A DNA stretch of 60,000 nt from Takakia lepidozioides (lineage: Eukaryota > Streptophyta > Takakiopsida > Takakiales > Takakiaceae): contig CM060731.1 of the NCBI GenBank assembly GCA_030704615.1, positions 56,464,756-56,524,755 on the forward strand. The letters run 5' to 3'. The notes beneath the pieces are model-generated. The model was not told where the DNA came from and made no database searches. It saw only the letters and a program-made list of their open reading frames with translations. Positions 38,201 to 48,769 of the stretch are shown in pieces. Made by a program: the position numbers and the translations under genes. Numbering within the stretch: position 1 is the stretch's first letter; every line of letters starts with the position of its first letter.

Positions 38201-39965
38201 CTCATTCAGCCTAAGAACGCTCATTTTGTATCGTTGTGTATCACACCTGCAGCAGCTTTAATCGAGAATGTTAACCCATCTCAAGAAGGGCCCTTCTAAA
38301 CCAGCTTGATCAGAACTCTGTTAAGAAAATCCCAGCTGATATTATCAAATGCCTTTTCAAAATCTAGCATGAGAAGAGCCAGTGGCTGGGCATTCTTTTG
38401 AGCCAAGTGCAAAGCCTCTTTAGCAAAGAGAATGTTGTCCAAAATCATTCTGCTTCTAACAAACCCAGTCTGCTCTAGTCTAATGATGGCTGGGAGCAGG
38501 GGTTGGATCCTAAGGGCAAGGGCCTTTGCAATTACCTTATAGATGGAGTTCAACAACGTGATCGACGGCCGGTAGTTTGAAACTACGGATCTCTCTTTTT
38601 GAAGATGAGGGTGATCAACCCTTGGGACGTCTGCGAGGGCATGATACCTTTCTCCAAGATATCATTAGTCATGGCAAGAAAATCATCCCCCATCGTGCCC
38701 CAAAGCCCTTTAATAAATTCAACAGGAAGGCCATCCAATCCTGGTGCCTTACCTGGGCTAAGGGAGGCCAAAGCCTCATTCAGTTCCGTTAGCGTGAAGG
38801 GGGCTCCCAGCAAAGCCTTTTCTCTATCAGGAAGGAATTGAATGCAAAACATAATTAGAGGCAAGACTAGATTCTGGTGAGTGCTGATGCCCAGCAAAGA
38901 GCTTGGCAAAATAATCCGCTGCCAGGCTTGCCATGTTCTTGGCAGAAGACTGCAGCCCACCATGAGAATCCACCAGGGACACAATAGAATTAGCCATCGA
39001 TCTCTATTTAGCCTTCATGAAAAAATACTTGTTCATTTTTTCACCTTTCAATGACCAATTAACTCCTGCTTTTCTCCTCATAGAGTCCTCCCTAGATTTC
39101 CTCAGCTCCTGCAGGTTTGACTTAGCACGGTTGTAAGCTAACAGGGTGTACGGGCCCTCGTTTTTTCCCTCAATGAGTTCCTGACACACCTCCAAGCATT
39201 TTAACAGACACTTTTCTTTGAGCTCTTTCCAAGGCAAATTTCCTAGAGAGCTCCTGACTTGCCTTGCGGGTGGCCTGTAGCTTTTCTAAAAACCTCAGGG
39301 TAGGAGAGAGGAGATGGTTACCAGAGGACTTCCAGATGAGGGACAAAGACTCCATAACTTCTTGGTTTTTTAGGAAAGAGGGATTGAGCTTGAAGTACCC
39401 CCTTCCTTTGGGACGCACCCCAGGGGCCATGAAGGCCAATTTAATCTCAGCATGGTCAAAACCAGGCAGGATAGGCCCCAACGGGAATATGGAGGTCCAA
39501 GAGAGAATAGTTGGGGAGCATTAAATCCTGTCCAACTTATATTTAAGCACAACAAATCCCAGAATTCAATCCTCTCCTGAACCAGATTAGGGGCATACAC
39601 ATTTATAATCCCAATCTTATACTGCTCCCTAGGGGATGCGAAAACACCAAATTGCGCCCTACACTGAATCCACACCTCATGACAACCAAAAGAGGGAAGC
39701 AATGAGGGCGAAATAAGAATTGCAGTACCCCCTCTGGCATCAGCCACTAAACGGTTCCACCAGGCTGCCTGAAGCGGCCAGATCGAATTACCTAGGTTTG
39801 CGATATTAAAGTGATATTAACATCACCGAGTTAGTGTTCTTGCAAAAAACCCACAGAGCTAGACGAGATAAGAGGGGCAGCCTAGTTCCTAATCCTTGAC
39901 CGCTTTGGAGCTGACACGTTCGACCCTAATCCCCTAATGTTCCAAGATCTGAGCGTGAAATTCAT
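35232..39965 (-). pseudogene. LINE ORF2: endonuclease, reverse transcriptase, zf-RVT, basic tail; interrupted
   Basis: Starts at 39965 with LRSWNIRGLGSN. The endonuclease is internally deleted after INVYAPN: the GDFNM and DRVY motifs are missing, while FDHAEI remains near 39460. The reverse transcriptase keeps APGLDGLPVEF, LLMLDFEKAFD (about 38370) and, beyond a 650-bp insert (37650-38300), RQGCPLAPYLF and catalytic YVDD (about 37445). Then come NFLWGG, EGGLEILDP, the WNSIWCAWLKLRPYL region (36.6 kb) and a C-terminus with WALWKSRCSFLF and the tail VNWRHRKLRIPRAK (35.3 kb). Several frame changes; non-functional. Confidence 0.82.
37650..38300. other. Foreign segment inside LINE reverse transcriptase, with a PPR gene fragment
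   Basis: On the plus strand 37650-37765 reads WEGVKPDHIMFVCVCNAFA, then EKGKEVHGCIVNAGQG. This is the L/S-repeat junction of a plant PPR protein, unrelated to LINE coding. The remaining roughly 530 bp has no identified origin. On both sides the LINE reverse transcriptase resumes, with about 25 codons missing between FLNRVLIKL and SASSKVVVNG. This looks like an insertion combined with a small deletion. Confidence 0.65.
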
Positions 39966-40159
39966 GTGAAGGGGAGGGAGAGGCCCGAGAGCAAGTCCCG
40001 AAATGATGCAGGCCCATAAGCAGAGAAGTGAAACAGGGTGCGGTTGTCTGCCGGAGGGAGAACAGAGAGCCACCGGGGGTGGAGACAGGAAGTGCGTCAG
40101 CCTGAAGACCGCGACTAGGATGGAGCCCCTGGTTTTTTGCTTAGACCCAAGGTCTTCAC

Positions 40160-42235
40160 CTAGCGGTTCTTCTTCAACATAATGCGATAATATAGGAGTG
40201 AACCCATGAATCCGAGGAACGTTGCCACCTCCTGCAGCTTCTGGCCCATGACCTCCGGAGCCAGGCTGTCAAAGAACCAAACCGGCAAAACCCGAAGGAA
40301 GGCGTGATCCCTGACAAGCACCAGACATCTTTTGCAAGAAACTGGGTCCGCACAACAGATGAAGAGGGGCGTGGCTGAGTAAGGCATGCTTACCACGGAC
40401 ACCGGGGCCTCATCTGATCTAGCGGAGGGAGACCGCCCGTAAGGGCTGACAATCAAGGACGATTTGGCCGCGTTTGCCCTGTAGCCTGCAGATTTTCATC
40501 TCCAGTAGTGGGTACCTGGACCGATGTGTTATGACCCCCCCCTAGAATGGCATCGACGATTGCAAAACCTGCTCTGAGTATCTCCTTGCTTTTAATCACC
40601 CCCACGTCAAGAGGATGTGTGTCTTTGAGGGTGCGTTTGTGAATCCAAGCACTGTGAGGCACTTCCGAATGCAAGCGCAACACCTCATCGACTGCTAGAA
40701 CGAGCAAGACATGGACTGTCGAGAAATCGTGGTCCGGGGAGTTCTCCACAAAACCCCCGAAGTGTGCCACTGCCTTTTGCGATAGCTGGAATTGGAAGCA
40801 CCTAGTGGCAAAAATTTCCCTTGTCACCCATAGCACCATATCAACCTCTTGACGTGCATGGAACATCGCCGCCACTTTTGTGGAGACCCAAGAGCCCACT
40901 ATCCCTTTATCTCCACCCGAAAGACATATCGCAGGGGAGCCATCCTTGTGCCTATAGATGATCCCGGGGAGATATGGATTGCAGCAGTACTTTTAACCAC
41001 AACGTTCTTAGGAGACCATTGTCCCAAAGAAAGTCCTGCAAAAAATCTTAGAGCCAGACAGTTCGTGGCCAAATTGTCAATGGGGGCATCCATTGCAAGT
41101 AATCATAGAAAGGGAACGTAGCCGGGTGGGGGGGGCTTCTGACATGACGAGAGAGCAACACCGGCTTGGGACGCCCGGCAGGAGAAGTCACCCCAGAGGA
41201 GCAAAGACGCTTGCGCTTGTGCGTTCTGCCCGTCGAGGAGGGTGATGCTGAAGCTGCTAAGTTGCATTGATCCCGAGAGGGGCGTGGAGAGTGGGTAGCC
41301 CTCACCAGGACCGCCTCATTTGCCAACTTTTCCTCCGGCTGAGAAGAGTCCATTGTCTCCGATCTGCGGGGAGCTTTGCCCGTCCTAGCAAGCGGGCACT
41401 CCGACTTGACATGTCCTTCTTCGTTACATGCAAAACAAATAACACTTAGCACTTCTTCTTTGATAAGAACAGAGATGTAAGATCCGTCCAAAGTAGGGAG
41501 CTTTATGCTTTTACCACCCTCGGGCATCATCACAACCACCTTGGGGATACCTCCCTCCCTGGTAGACTCAGCAACATTATCTTTGATCACACTTAAAGGA
41601 CCTCCTTCACCAGGGATAGAGACATTCAGTGATCCAATGTAAGAACCAAAATGTGCTCCAATCTCTGGGAGGGAGGCTAGATAGTTGTCAGGCAAAAAAG
41701 GCAGACTAGCAATGACTGTAATTTGTAAATGACACCATTCTTGTGACCCCATTCTTGGAACCAAGGAAACAGGTTGACCTTAAACCTGGACATAATCTTT
41801 GACACCAGAGCTTTTCCCGCCTCCTCTTTGGTGCTAAACATGACTCTGTAGAATCCCTTTCCCATGGACTAACAGAAATGATGAGTAAGACCCCCTTCAG
41901 TCCCAAAGTGCTATAAAAGCCATTTGCAAACCCATTTCCTCTCATGCACTCTTCCATAAAAAAGTGAGCCAGAATTCCAAACTGAGTCATCTTTTTAGAC
42001 TAGGACTTGACACAGTCCATGTTGAGCTGGAGGATCTGCTGACCTTCTTCCCCTGAGAAACCAGACTCAGACCATGGGACAATATCGAGACTTTGGTTGC
42101 CTGTCTAGGATTCGGAACCTCTACCCAGAAGCGAACCCAACAACTGCACCCCTTTCCCCTTTCCAGGCATTGGCCCTCTATTTCTCTGACCAGAATTACC
42201 CTGTTTCCTGCGCTGCGAGCTACCTCTCATTGCCA
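40160..42235 (-). pseudogene. LINE ORF1: DUF4283-like domain, CCHC zinc knuckle, C-terminal domain
   Basis: A probable start at 42235 gives a basic N-terminus (MAMRGSSQRRKQGNSGQRNRG). After frame shifts, KGFYRVMFSTKEEAGKAL and LFPWFQEWGHKNGV (41865-41680) mark the DUF4283-like domain. PEIGAHFGSYIG and a CX2CX4HX4C knuckle (CFACNEEGHVKSEC, about 41430-41390) follow in the frame 41764-41048. The C-terminal region at 40899-40160 (PLFICCADP, HAFLRVLPVWFF) resembles the end of the other ORF1 copy at about 13.7-13.9 kb. At least four shifts or stops. Confidence 0.72.
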
Positions 42236-42240
42236 TCAAA

Positions 42241-42929
42241 ATAGATCATACAGAGGGAGCAAAGAACAGACCCGCGAGCTGAGGGGCAAGGTGAGAAAGC
42301 ACGACCTGAACACCAAAATATGGCAGCGGGAGTCAGTCTTCACCGGGGGTGCGGTGACTGGTCGTCAAGCAATAACTGCAGATCCCTGTGAGCTCGTTCA
42401 TTGGCGGATTCACAAGGGAAGGGGGATGCGTATCATACCACTACCCAGGCTCAGCCGGAATTGCCATCACTGAGGTTAATGTCAGCCGAAGCTGCAATTA
42501 AGAGAGGCTATCGTCCACCATGTATGAACCCCTCACTCAACTAGGAGCGGCGACCTAATGAGATGATAGAAGCTTCCAACTAAAAGACAAATGGTTGATT
42601 TTGAGAGAGAGACGGGTCTCATCCAAGTGTTGGAGACACCCACTGAAGGGGAGGAAAGGCGGCTCATGAACAGACTGCAGCTTCAAGGAGTACATTACAG
42701 CCGAAAGCATAAGGCAGTCCTACGTGGAAAGAGGCTCGAGGAGGATGGGATTGGTGTGGGTCATGAAGCTCACACGTGGCCTGATAGAGACACTTCAGCC
42801 CGTCCAAACCCAGGCTTGAAAAAATTCTAAGTCCTGGGGACTCCACTCACTGCGAAATGCGGAGCGGAGCAACATCAGAGCTCTCCATACTGAAAGTGAC
42901 ACCGTTTCAGGGTCACTAGTTACTACATA
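42241..42929. other. Spacer between LINE and copia relic
   Basis: Probably includes the LINE 5' UTR (to about 42400). The rest shows no gene or repeat I can name. Confidence 0.35.
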
Positions 42930-45151
42930 CTATAGTTATTACTGCGAGAAAATAGATTAGCACACCTATTTTTGGAGTCCTTGGGAGGTTTGGCAAACAT
43001 GCTGCCTCGGTTATGGCCATTTAGAAGGTGTCCCTTCCATACGGAAAGCAGCAACCCTTTAGGTGAAGTAATACTGTAAGTTACACTTGCTTTGGCCAGA
43101 GTTTTATTTTTTTCAATTGTCGTACTATAAAATGCCATTTTGTTTTGGCGTATAAGGAGCAATAAGCTGGTGTATAAATCCAAGCTTCGGTCTCAAGAAA
43201 TGCTTGAATTCATCTCCAATATATTCTTCTCGTCTGTTACTACGAAGTAGATGGATATGAGGGCATATCTCTCTCTTGAACTGAAGTAGGATCTTTTTGA
43301 AGCAACTGAATGCATATGACTTGAACTTGACATAGTACATCATTTTGTACATTGTGTGATCATCCTTCAACAGGATAATGGAGCGAGCTCCTCCTCGATG
43401 TTGTCCACTCTCATTTGTCCGCACAAATATGTGTGAACAATCCTTCCTAGTTTGCTAGCTTTATCTCATACTTCATGGATATGGAACTGTCGATAGTTCC
43501 GTAAGCACAACCCTCGCAAAAACTCTCATTTGCCTATTGACAGTCAATCTTTAGACCTTAAACTATTTCATTGGATGCCATTTTCTTTATCATTAATGCA
43601 ATATTCAAATGGCCTAGGAAGATGATGCCAAATGGTAAGACTACACGCTATAGATTGTATTTATTGTAGGGAAGGTTGTTGTTCTTAATGTTCGACTCTT
43701 AGAATGATCTTCTTCGCCTCGCATTCTCTTTCCTAGTGACCAAATTCTCCATAGAAGTTGCATCTTGTCCACTTCTTTAGTTCATTGATCCGCTCTATGT
43801 ATTGTTGTTGTTGTTTATATGTAAGTGATGGTTTGTTCACCCTTGGTCTGCTCACAAATGGAACTTTGATCCTCTTTGATTGCGAATATAGCTGGAAGCC
43901 GCAGAGACCTGTCATTATGCATAATTAGTACGCGAGTCCCTGAATATTCAAACCCTTTACCTCACGTGCATTCACAGCAAAATATGAGATAACACCCGGA
44001 TGCTGGAACGTCACTGCCAAACACTCGTCGTTATGTTGTCTCAACGCATTTTCTGGATTTTTGGACTTGGGTTTTTTTCCCGCTAGCTCCCAACGCTCCG
44101 GTATTCTAGAATCGCCAACAATCCTACAGTGACGGACCTTAGCATACCCTCATTCTTACCACCTTCGCACTAGAGTTCAGGTGATAAAGACCAGTTGTGC
44201 CTCCCCCGCCCGATGACCCCGCCTTCCAAGGGACAACCCTAGTCCGGCGATGTGAATTCTAACTTGCCGAGCAAGCCCAATACTCAACACGTCGCATTAA
44301 CTCGGCTTCGGCGGAGGGCACTCGACCCTCGGTTGTTCTACCCTTCCATGTCTTCATTAGCTGCCTCAAATTCCACGTGGCGTCTTTCGCCCTGCTTTGG
44401 ATCCACCGATTGAACTTCGGTTTGTCCCTGTCTGCCGTCCACTTAGCCCCCGCCAAAGCGTTTGTCATTTTCCTCTCCATATTTTGCTGGAAAATCTAAA
44501 ACACCTCCCATCCATGCCTAACATAAGCACTCTCCAGCCTCATCATGTCCCTACCCTTGAAATAATCCACTACCACTTCTTTCACCCTATCCAAGGCATC
44601 CGGTCCCAGGTAGTCTGGCTTGTTGACCTGGCTATCCCGCTCGTGGGCACGTTTTCTCTTCCTCCGCCCCCCTGCTGGTTCACGTGGTCTGCTTCACAAG
44701 GTCTGTTTTCAAATGCTTTCACTATTTCTATATCCTTTGTATATTGTTGAGATAAAAAACTTTGTTAATTGATTCATTTGTGCAGCAACTTTTGTCTTCA
44801 TCATTGATTCCTCCTTAAGAATTCATTTTTTAAAAGTTCTAAAGTATATATTCCGCCTCTTGATGAATATTATCCCATGCCGTTAGCAAATGACGATATA
44901 ACTACATACTACATACCTCGGTAGCTCTATCTATTGTCTTCTTGTGAATGTTTGTTCAACTAATGGGCCATTGATTCTATGTCGCTCATGTGTATTGCAA
45001 TATCATTTCCCTGCTTCATTTTGCAGTAAAAAAACCTTTGATGTAGGACATATATGTTCTCACTTGTTCTTTGCTCGTGAGTAGTTATCAATCGCTTCTC
45101 ATTGAAGGATAATAGCGTCTTCAATGCCCGCGCGTGTGGTGGCGGGCCCAC
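42930..45151 (-). mobile_element. Ty1/copia retrotransposon relic (gag, zinc knuckle, integrase)
   Basis: In minus-strand order: a gag piece at 45151-44960 (LKTLLSFNEKRLITT, YVLHQRFFYCKMKQGND, MSDIESMA) with a weaker continuation to about 44780; a zinc-knuckle piece at 43915-43690 (RCNFYGEFGHWEREC); and an integrase piece at 43424-43125 (ILLKDDHTMYKMMYYVK, LRSNRREEYIGDEFKHF, APYTPKQNGI), the copia DDE core end. No reverse transcriptase or LTR was found. The gag and knuckle pieces are separated by about 850 bp of unrelated sequence. Confidence 0.75.
44259..44693 (-). pseudogene. Unidentified basic protein fragment with one internal stop
   Basis: An open frame (no ATG required upstream) runs from 44693 to 44259 with one TAG (44496-44498) between GWEVF and IFQQNMERK, readable as a mutated CAG. 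The N-terminal part is strongly basic (GGRRKRKRAHERD), then LGPDALDRVKEVVVDYFKG and KWTADRDKPKFNRWIQS. I do not recognise the family. It is embedded in a copia relic, so it may be a transposase or captured piece. Confidence 0.4.
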
Positions 45152-45885
45152 ATGTAACGGAGGGGGTCGCGAAGGGTGGTCGGAGGGTCTGTTGCGACTC
45201 AGTCTGCTCAGTTTGTTGTTGTCTGCCGGGCAAGCCTGTCTGCTGGAGCCCGACTCACTGTTAAGATCATGAAACTTTAGATTGCATCCTTATCTCGCAA
45301 CTTATTGAGATTCATGTTTCATTCTTATGTATGTCAAATTTTGTCACTGCATAAATTGAGTTGTGCATGCCAAATTGTATAACGGGGGGCTTTTCAAACC
45401 CTACTCCCCCGCCAAAATTTGGACCAATAAAAAATGCCCAAAAAAAAAGTGTTCTCTTTAATCTAGTCAGGTCGGTCACTTTCCACCACTTCACGTATGC
45501 ACACTGAGACCACATTGCAAAACAAGTAGGACTGTATGTACTAGGTAGCGCACTGTTGCATGGCCGTTGTGGGCCTCTAATTGCTCCATCACACCAAACA
45601 CTTGTAGAGGCTTTCCATTCCCCCCCTAAAATCCCACAAACATAAGATCTTTAGTAACAAAAGGTGGCTGAATCTTACTTAGAAAGAAGATAGTGTTTGT
45701 ACTTGCACTTTGTTCCTACGCATACCTTCTACTCTGTCACTGTCAATATGGCCAAGTAGGTTCGACTCACATGCCCTCATGACAATGTGACTTTAAAAGT
45801 GGAGGCCAGGGAAGGCTCACTTCAAATCACGGACAAGCTTCTTCGATCTTGGTTTGGATTGCAGCTTGCAAGGGTTGTTTTTTAA
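45152..45885. other. No gene seen
   Basis: Short unrelated frames only; a few TCTGCTGG-like short repeats at 45190-45250. Confidence 0.35.
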
Positions 45886-46170
45886 GTCGAGGAGGTTGTG
45901 GAAGGTTGCGTTGTGGCAACTCGAATTGTCAGCCCTAAACGAGATGATGTTGCAAATGCGTACGTCATACCATACGATACGGAGCGTGGCTACAGAGTCT
46001 TTGGGCTTCAAGCGACATCCTCGAATATGTCGGCATCTCTTACTCCACCGATTGCCGCATCCATTTTTGGCCCACGTATTGCGAAGATGGAGAGTATTCA
46101 AATTTCAAGTGACGATGATGAAGAATGTATGTGGTGCTGCAATGAAAGAGCTATAAAACCTCCACCATAG
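45886..46170 (+). CDS. Exon-like open frame, unknown protein
   Basis: After a T-rich tract and an AG (possible splice acceptor at about 45885) a frame runs for about 94 codons to TAG at 46168. It includes VEEVVEGCVVATRIVSPKRD, YVIPYDTERGYRVFGLQ, an acidic SSDDDEEC stretch and CWCC-like cysteines. It has no ATG at its beginning and no recognised domain. It could be a terminal exon or a relic of a mobile element. Confidence 0.25.
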   Translation, partial: VEEVVEGCVVATRIVSPKRDDVANAYVIPYDTERGYRVFGLQATSSNMSASLTPPIAASIFGPRIAKMESIQISSDDDEECMWCCNERAIKPPP

Positions 46171-46467
46171 ATTTTGGAGCTTCAACTGCGGCTTCAGTCG
46201 GGGACGATCTGGCATGCACTTCAACTAAATCGTCGTCCTCCGCGGGTTGAGCACGCATACGCGGAGGTGCGGAGTATGCTCGTCTGCTGCCAGTTATTTC
46301 AAAGGTTTGTAGAAGCAACGGGTAGTGAGAGCAACGAATAATAAGCATGAGGTTTGGTGTTCAATTCATGTCAGGTGGTAATGGGCCATGATAATGTGTG
46401 TACTTAATTATCTATTTTATATAATGGTTCTTTCTGAAATTTGCCTAAGTCCTTATTCTTCTATGGC

Positions 46468-46648
46468 GGTGGACCTTCTAGCGGACTGGGGCAGGTGCTC
46501 ACAGTCTGCACGTAGAGTGGACCCCCCAGCGGACTTGTAGAGGGGACCCTCCAGCAGACTAGACTATCCAATGGACCCTCCAACGGACTTGCAGAGTGGA
46601 TTAGATTGCAAAGTGGACCCTTCAGCAGACTCTCTAGAACAGACTAGA
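46468..46648. repeat. Degenerate short tandem repeats (GGACCCTCCAGCGGACT type)
   Basis: Five to six imperfect units of about 25-37 bp built on TGGACC-CTCCAGCGGACTTG occur between 46468 and 46640. A 19-bp stretch of this block (46560-46578) reappears exactly at 57501-57519, immediately outside the other terminal repeat of the gypsy element. Confidence 0.6.
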
Positions 46649-46807
46649 TGTCGTGCGCATACATATCGCTACACAACTACATCGTTGTCCAAAACCACAC
46701 AACACATGTGCACGCCATACACTATTAGTCCAACCACTATGCTACAACTAGTCAGTCACTAGGCTGCCACTATGGTGCCCACTATGGCAGTCACTAGTCC
46801 ACACAAT
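46649..46807. repeat. Second copy of the LTR-proximal block
   Basis: Direct repeat of 47136-47325 (TGTCGTGCGCATACATATCG onward), missing about 30 bp of a CACTAGTCCA-type micro-repeat. It flanks the LTR on the outside and suggests a partial tandem LTR or a rearranged end. Confidence 0.75.
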
Positions 46808-47323
46808 GATAAAGAAGAAGAATACAAGCACAAGCTCATGCGAGCTCACAAAGCTGAAGCATAAACTCATGCATATATAAACTCATCACTCAAATACAAG
46901 TCAAGCCAAGTGCACCCCACGCCATGGGGAATCCACACTACGGTGCCATAACTAGGCGCGGTGAGGCTCAACTCGAGAAAGATGAGCCTCCCGCGTTTGC
47001 CGTGAAGATAACCACTCCAGGGCCTAAATCTGCCTTGATCCCTGGATTGACACTTGGGCCAATCCCAAATGTCAATATGTAAAAGCTAGCTATTTCCTAG
47101 CTAGTTTCACACTAGTGATAAAATAACTTGACAGCTGTCGTGCGCATACATATCGCTACACAACTACATCGATGTCCAAAACCACACAACACATGTGCAC
47201 GCCACACACTAGTATATCACTAGTCCACCACTAGTCCAGCCACTAGTCCAACCACTAGGCTACAACTAGTCAATCACTAGGCTGCCACTATGCTGCCCAC
47301 TATGGCAGTCACTAGTCCACACA
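46807..47323 (-). repeat. 3' LTR (517 bp, composite)
   Basis: In element orientation it begins TGTGTGGAC right after the polypurine tract and ends TTTATCA. Its distal 327 bp (46807-47133) match the 5' LTR with only eight differences. Its proximal part (47136-47325) is instead repeated at 46649-46807, outside the LTR end. Confidence 0.7.
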
Positions 47324-47325
47324 AT

Positions 47326-47334
47326 CGCCCCCTT
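47326..47334 (-). promoter_or_regulatory. Polypurine tract
   Basis: The minus strand reads AAGGGGGCG directly before the TG that starts the 3' LTR, the normal place for the plus-strand primer of reverse transcription. Confidence 0.6.
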
Positions 47335-47579
47335 AGCTGGTGCTTAGGTCCCTCTAAATCTAGGTAGCCACAAAATGTGATAGTGACCATAGCCTCACTA
47401 AGTCCTCCACCACTGTCCCACACTCAAACTCGATATATCAAGAGGCCGGGTGCAAGAGTTGCCCCATCGTTAGTCGTCGTCTTGCAACCTGTGAACTTGA
47501 GCCTGGGATCTCGTGTATTGACTCCTATGATCTTGGCCTCCTATGTCTTGTTAGCTGCCTCTAGTCATATCTACTGCCA

Positions 47580-47866
47580 CTATCCCAAGCAGTGTGGACA
47601 TAACCAATCTCCATCAGGAACCCTCTCAAGAGGTGGTGTCAAGCATCCCATACCCAACCTCTTGAGCATCGATCACACACCACCATGGTGGCTGCCCCTT
47701 TGGCAGACCCACAGAGCATGCACCTCAAACCTGCAGGTACCACTGCCAAGTTTGGGTCAACTCTGCCATCGACATTGAGAAGGTAACATGGCGCACAATT
47801 ACGCATATGGTCTTTCCAAGTCATGCCATCCCGACCCTCCAAGATCAGGACTCCTGAGGGCAACAC
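47580..47866 (-). pseudogene. Post-integrase module with C-terminal PHD finger
   Basis: The end of the gypsy pol. GVLILEGRDG and NCAPCYLLNVDG are followed by CMLCGS, VVCDRCSRGW, then (after a one-base loss at about 47655) GCLTPPLERVP, GDWLCPHCLG and stop at 47582-47580. Spacing fits the Cys4-His-Cys3 PHD finger. All seven cysteines are readable; the single base loss destroys the His of the GWH motif. PHD fingers read histone H3 tails. Here it occupies the place where chromoviruses carry a chromodomain, so a role in targeting integration is a reasonable inference. Confidence 0.8.
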
Positions 47867-47926
47867 CTCTCGAACCCTCAGAATAACACGCCCTGCAGTG
47901 ACATCCAGGGTCGTAGGAGCAGTCTG

Positions 47927-48560
47927 CTACAAATAAACATAGTCACCAGGGCTAAACCTCCAAACCCCAGGACGATATCCTCCACCACGTATAGTGGCAT
48001 ACCTCAACGTATCACGGTGGTGTGCAATGGCAAGGTTCTCAAAAGCCATGGGCATGATTTTCTTGAACAACTCTGCACGCTGATCACATGCACATACCCA
48101 CACGTCCGGATCGTCAAGGTTAAGGACTTGAGCAGTGTCCATACGAATGGCTGCAGGCAAATCCGACTCTCGGCCAAAGAGAAGGAAATATGTTGAGAAG
48201 GAGGCAAGTAATGCTTGTTTGCTGAACCTGTAGCCCATGGCTAACAAAGGCACATGAAGATCCCAATCTCCTAGGTGTCCCTTCTGCAAGCCATACTTGC
48301 GCAAACCCATCTTCACCGTCTGAACAACTCTCTCTGCCGAGCCATCGGCCTCAGGATGATCCCGAGAAGTGGTGCGGTGGTCTATCAAGGCTTTATCACA
48401 CAAAGCCTGAAACTCCCCCAAGAACTCTTTCCCTTGCTCCGTGAGTACCTTAGCTGGAGCACCGAATTGGCTAAGCATACGATCCAAGAATGCATATGCA
48501 GCCCCCTTACTAGCCTTGTCAGGCAATGGAACCATGCGGAGGTAGTCCAACACAGTCGAA
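47927..48560 (-). pseudogene. Gypsy integrase core remnant, N-terminus deleted
   Basis: LDRMLSQFGAPAKVL, EQGKEFLGEFQALC, RDHPEADGSAERVVQTVK and FGRESDLP identify the DDE core. The second catalytic residue reads Glu (TEQG at 48439) instead of the usual Asp (TDQG); the third, Glu at 48334, is present. VLDYLR is joined directly to MVPLPDK at about 48536, so the HHCC zinc domain and the first catalytic Asp are missing. TAG at 47927-47929 interrupts the YLQQTAP-type sequence. Confidence 0.82.
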
Positions 48561-48769
48561 TCCTCATGTATATCTTTGGCACCACCTGGCTCATCAATAG
48601 TCTCAGGGTCCTCAGACACTCCGTCTACAGTCATCCCTGTTGTAGGTCCAACCTGATCTCCCGATTCCAAGATACACAAAAATGCAAATGCGTGCCATCT
48701 CGACACCATCTCCTCGTCTGTCTCACCATGCCACCGAACTCCAGTGTCATCATGCTGGCTCGTGCATGG

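Larger units (their letters stand above)
34760..42240 (-). mobile_element. Nearly full-length L1-like LINE (ORF1 and ORF2), decayed
   Basis: Minus-strand element about 7.5 kb long, including a foreign insert of about 650 bp. From 5' to 3': ORF1 (42235-about 40160), endonuclease (39965-about 39370), linker, reverse transcriptase (38984-37250), C-terminal region (37087-35232) and antisense 3' UTR (about 35230-34765). It gives the uninterrupted reference order for the other LINE pieces. Its 3' end converges tail to tail with the sense LINE ending near 34745. Confidence 0.8.

Noticed and set aside
46649-46807. Independent small TRIM-type element flanked by this block and 47136-47325
   Set aside because: The 327 bp between the two blocks is the LTR core shared with the right end, so a rearranged gypsy LTR explains it better.
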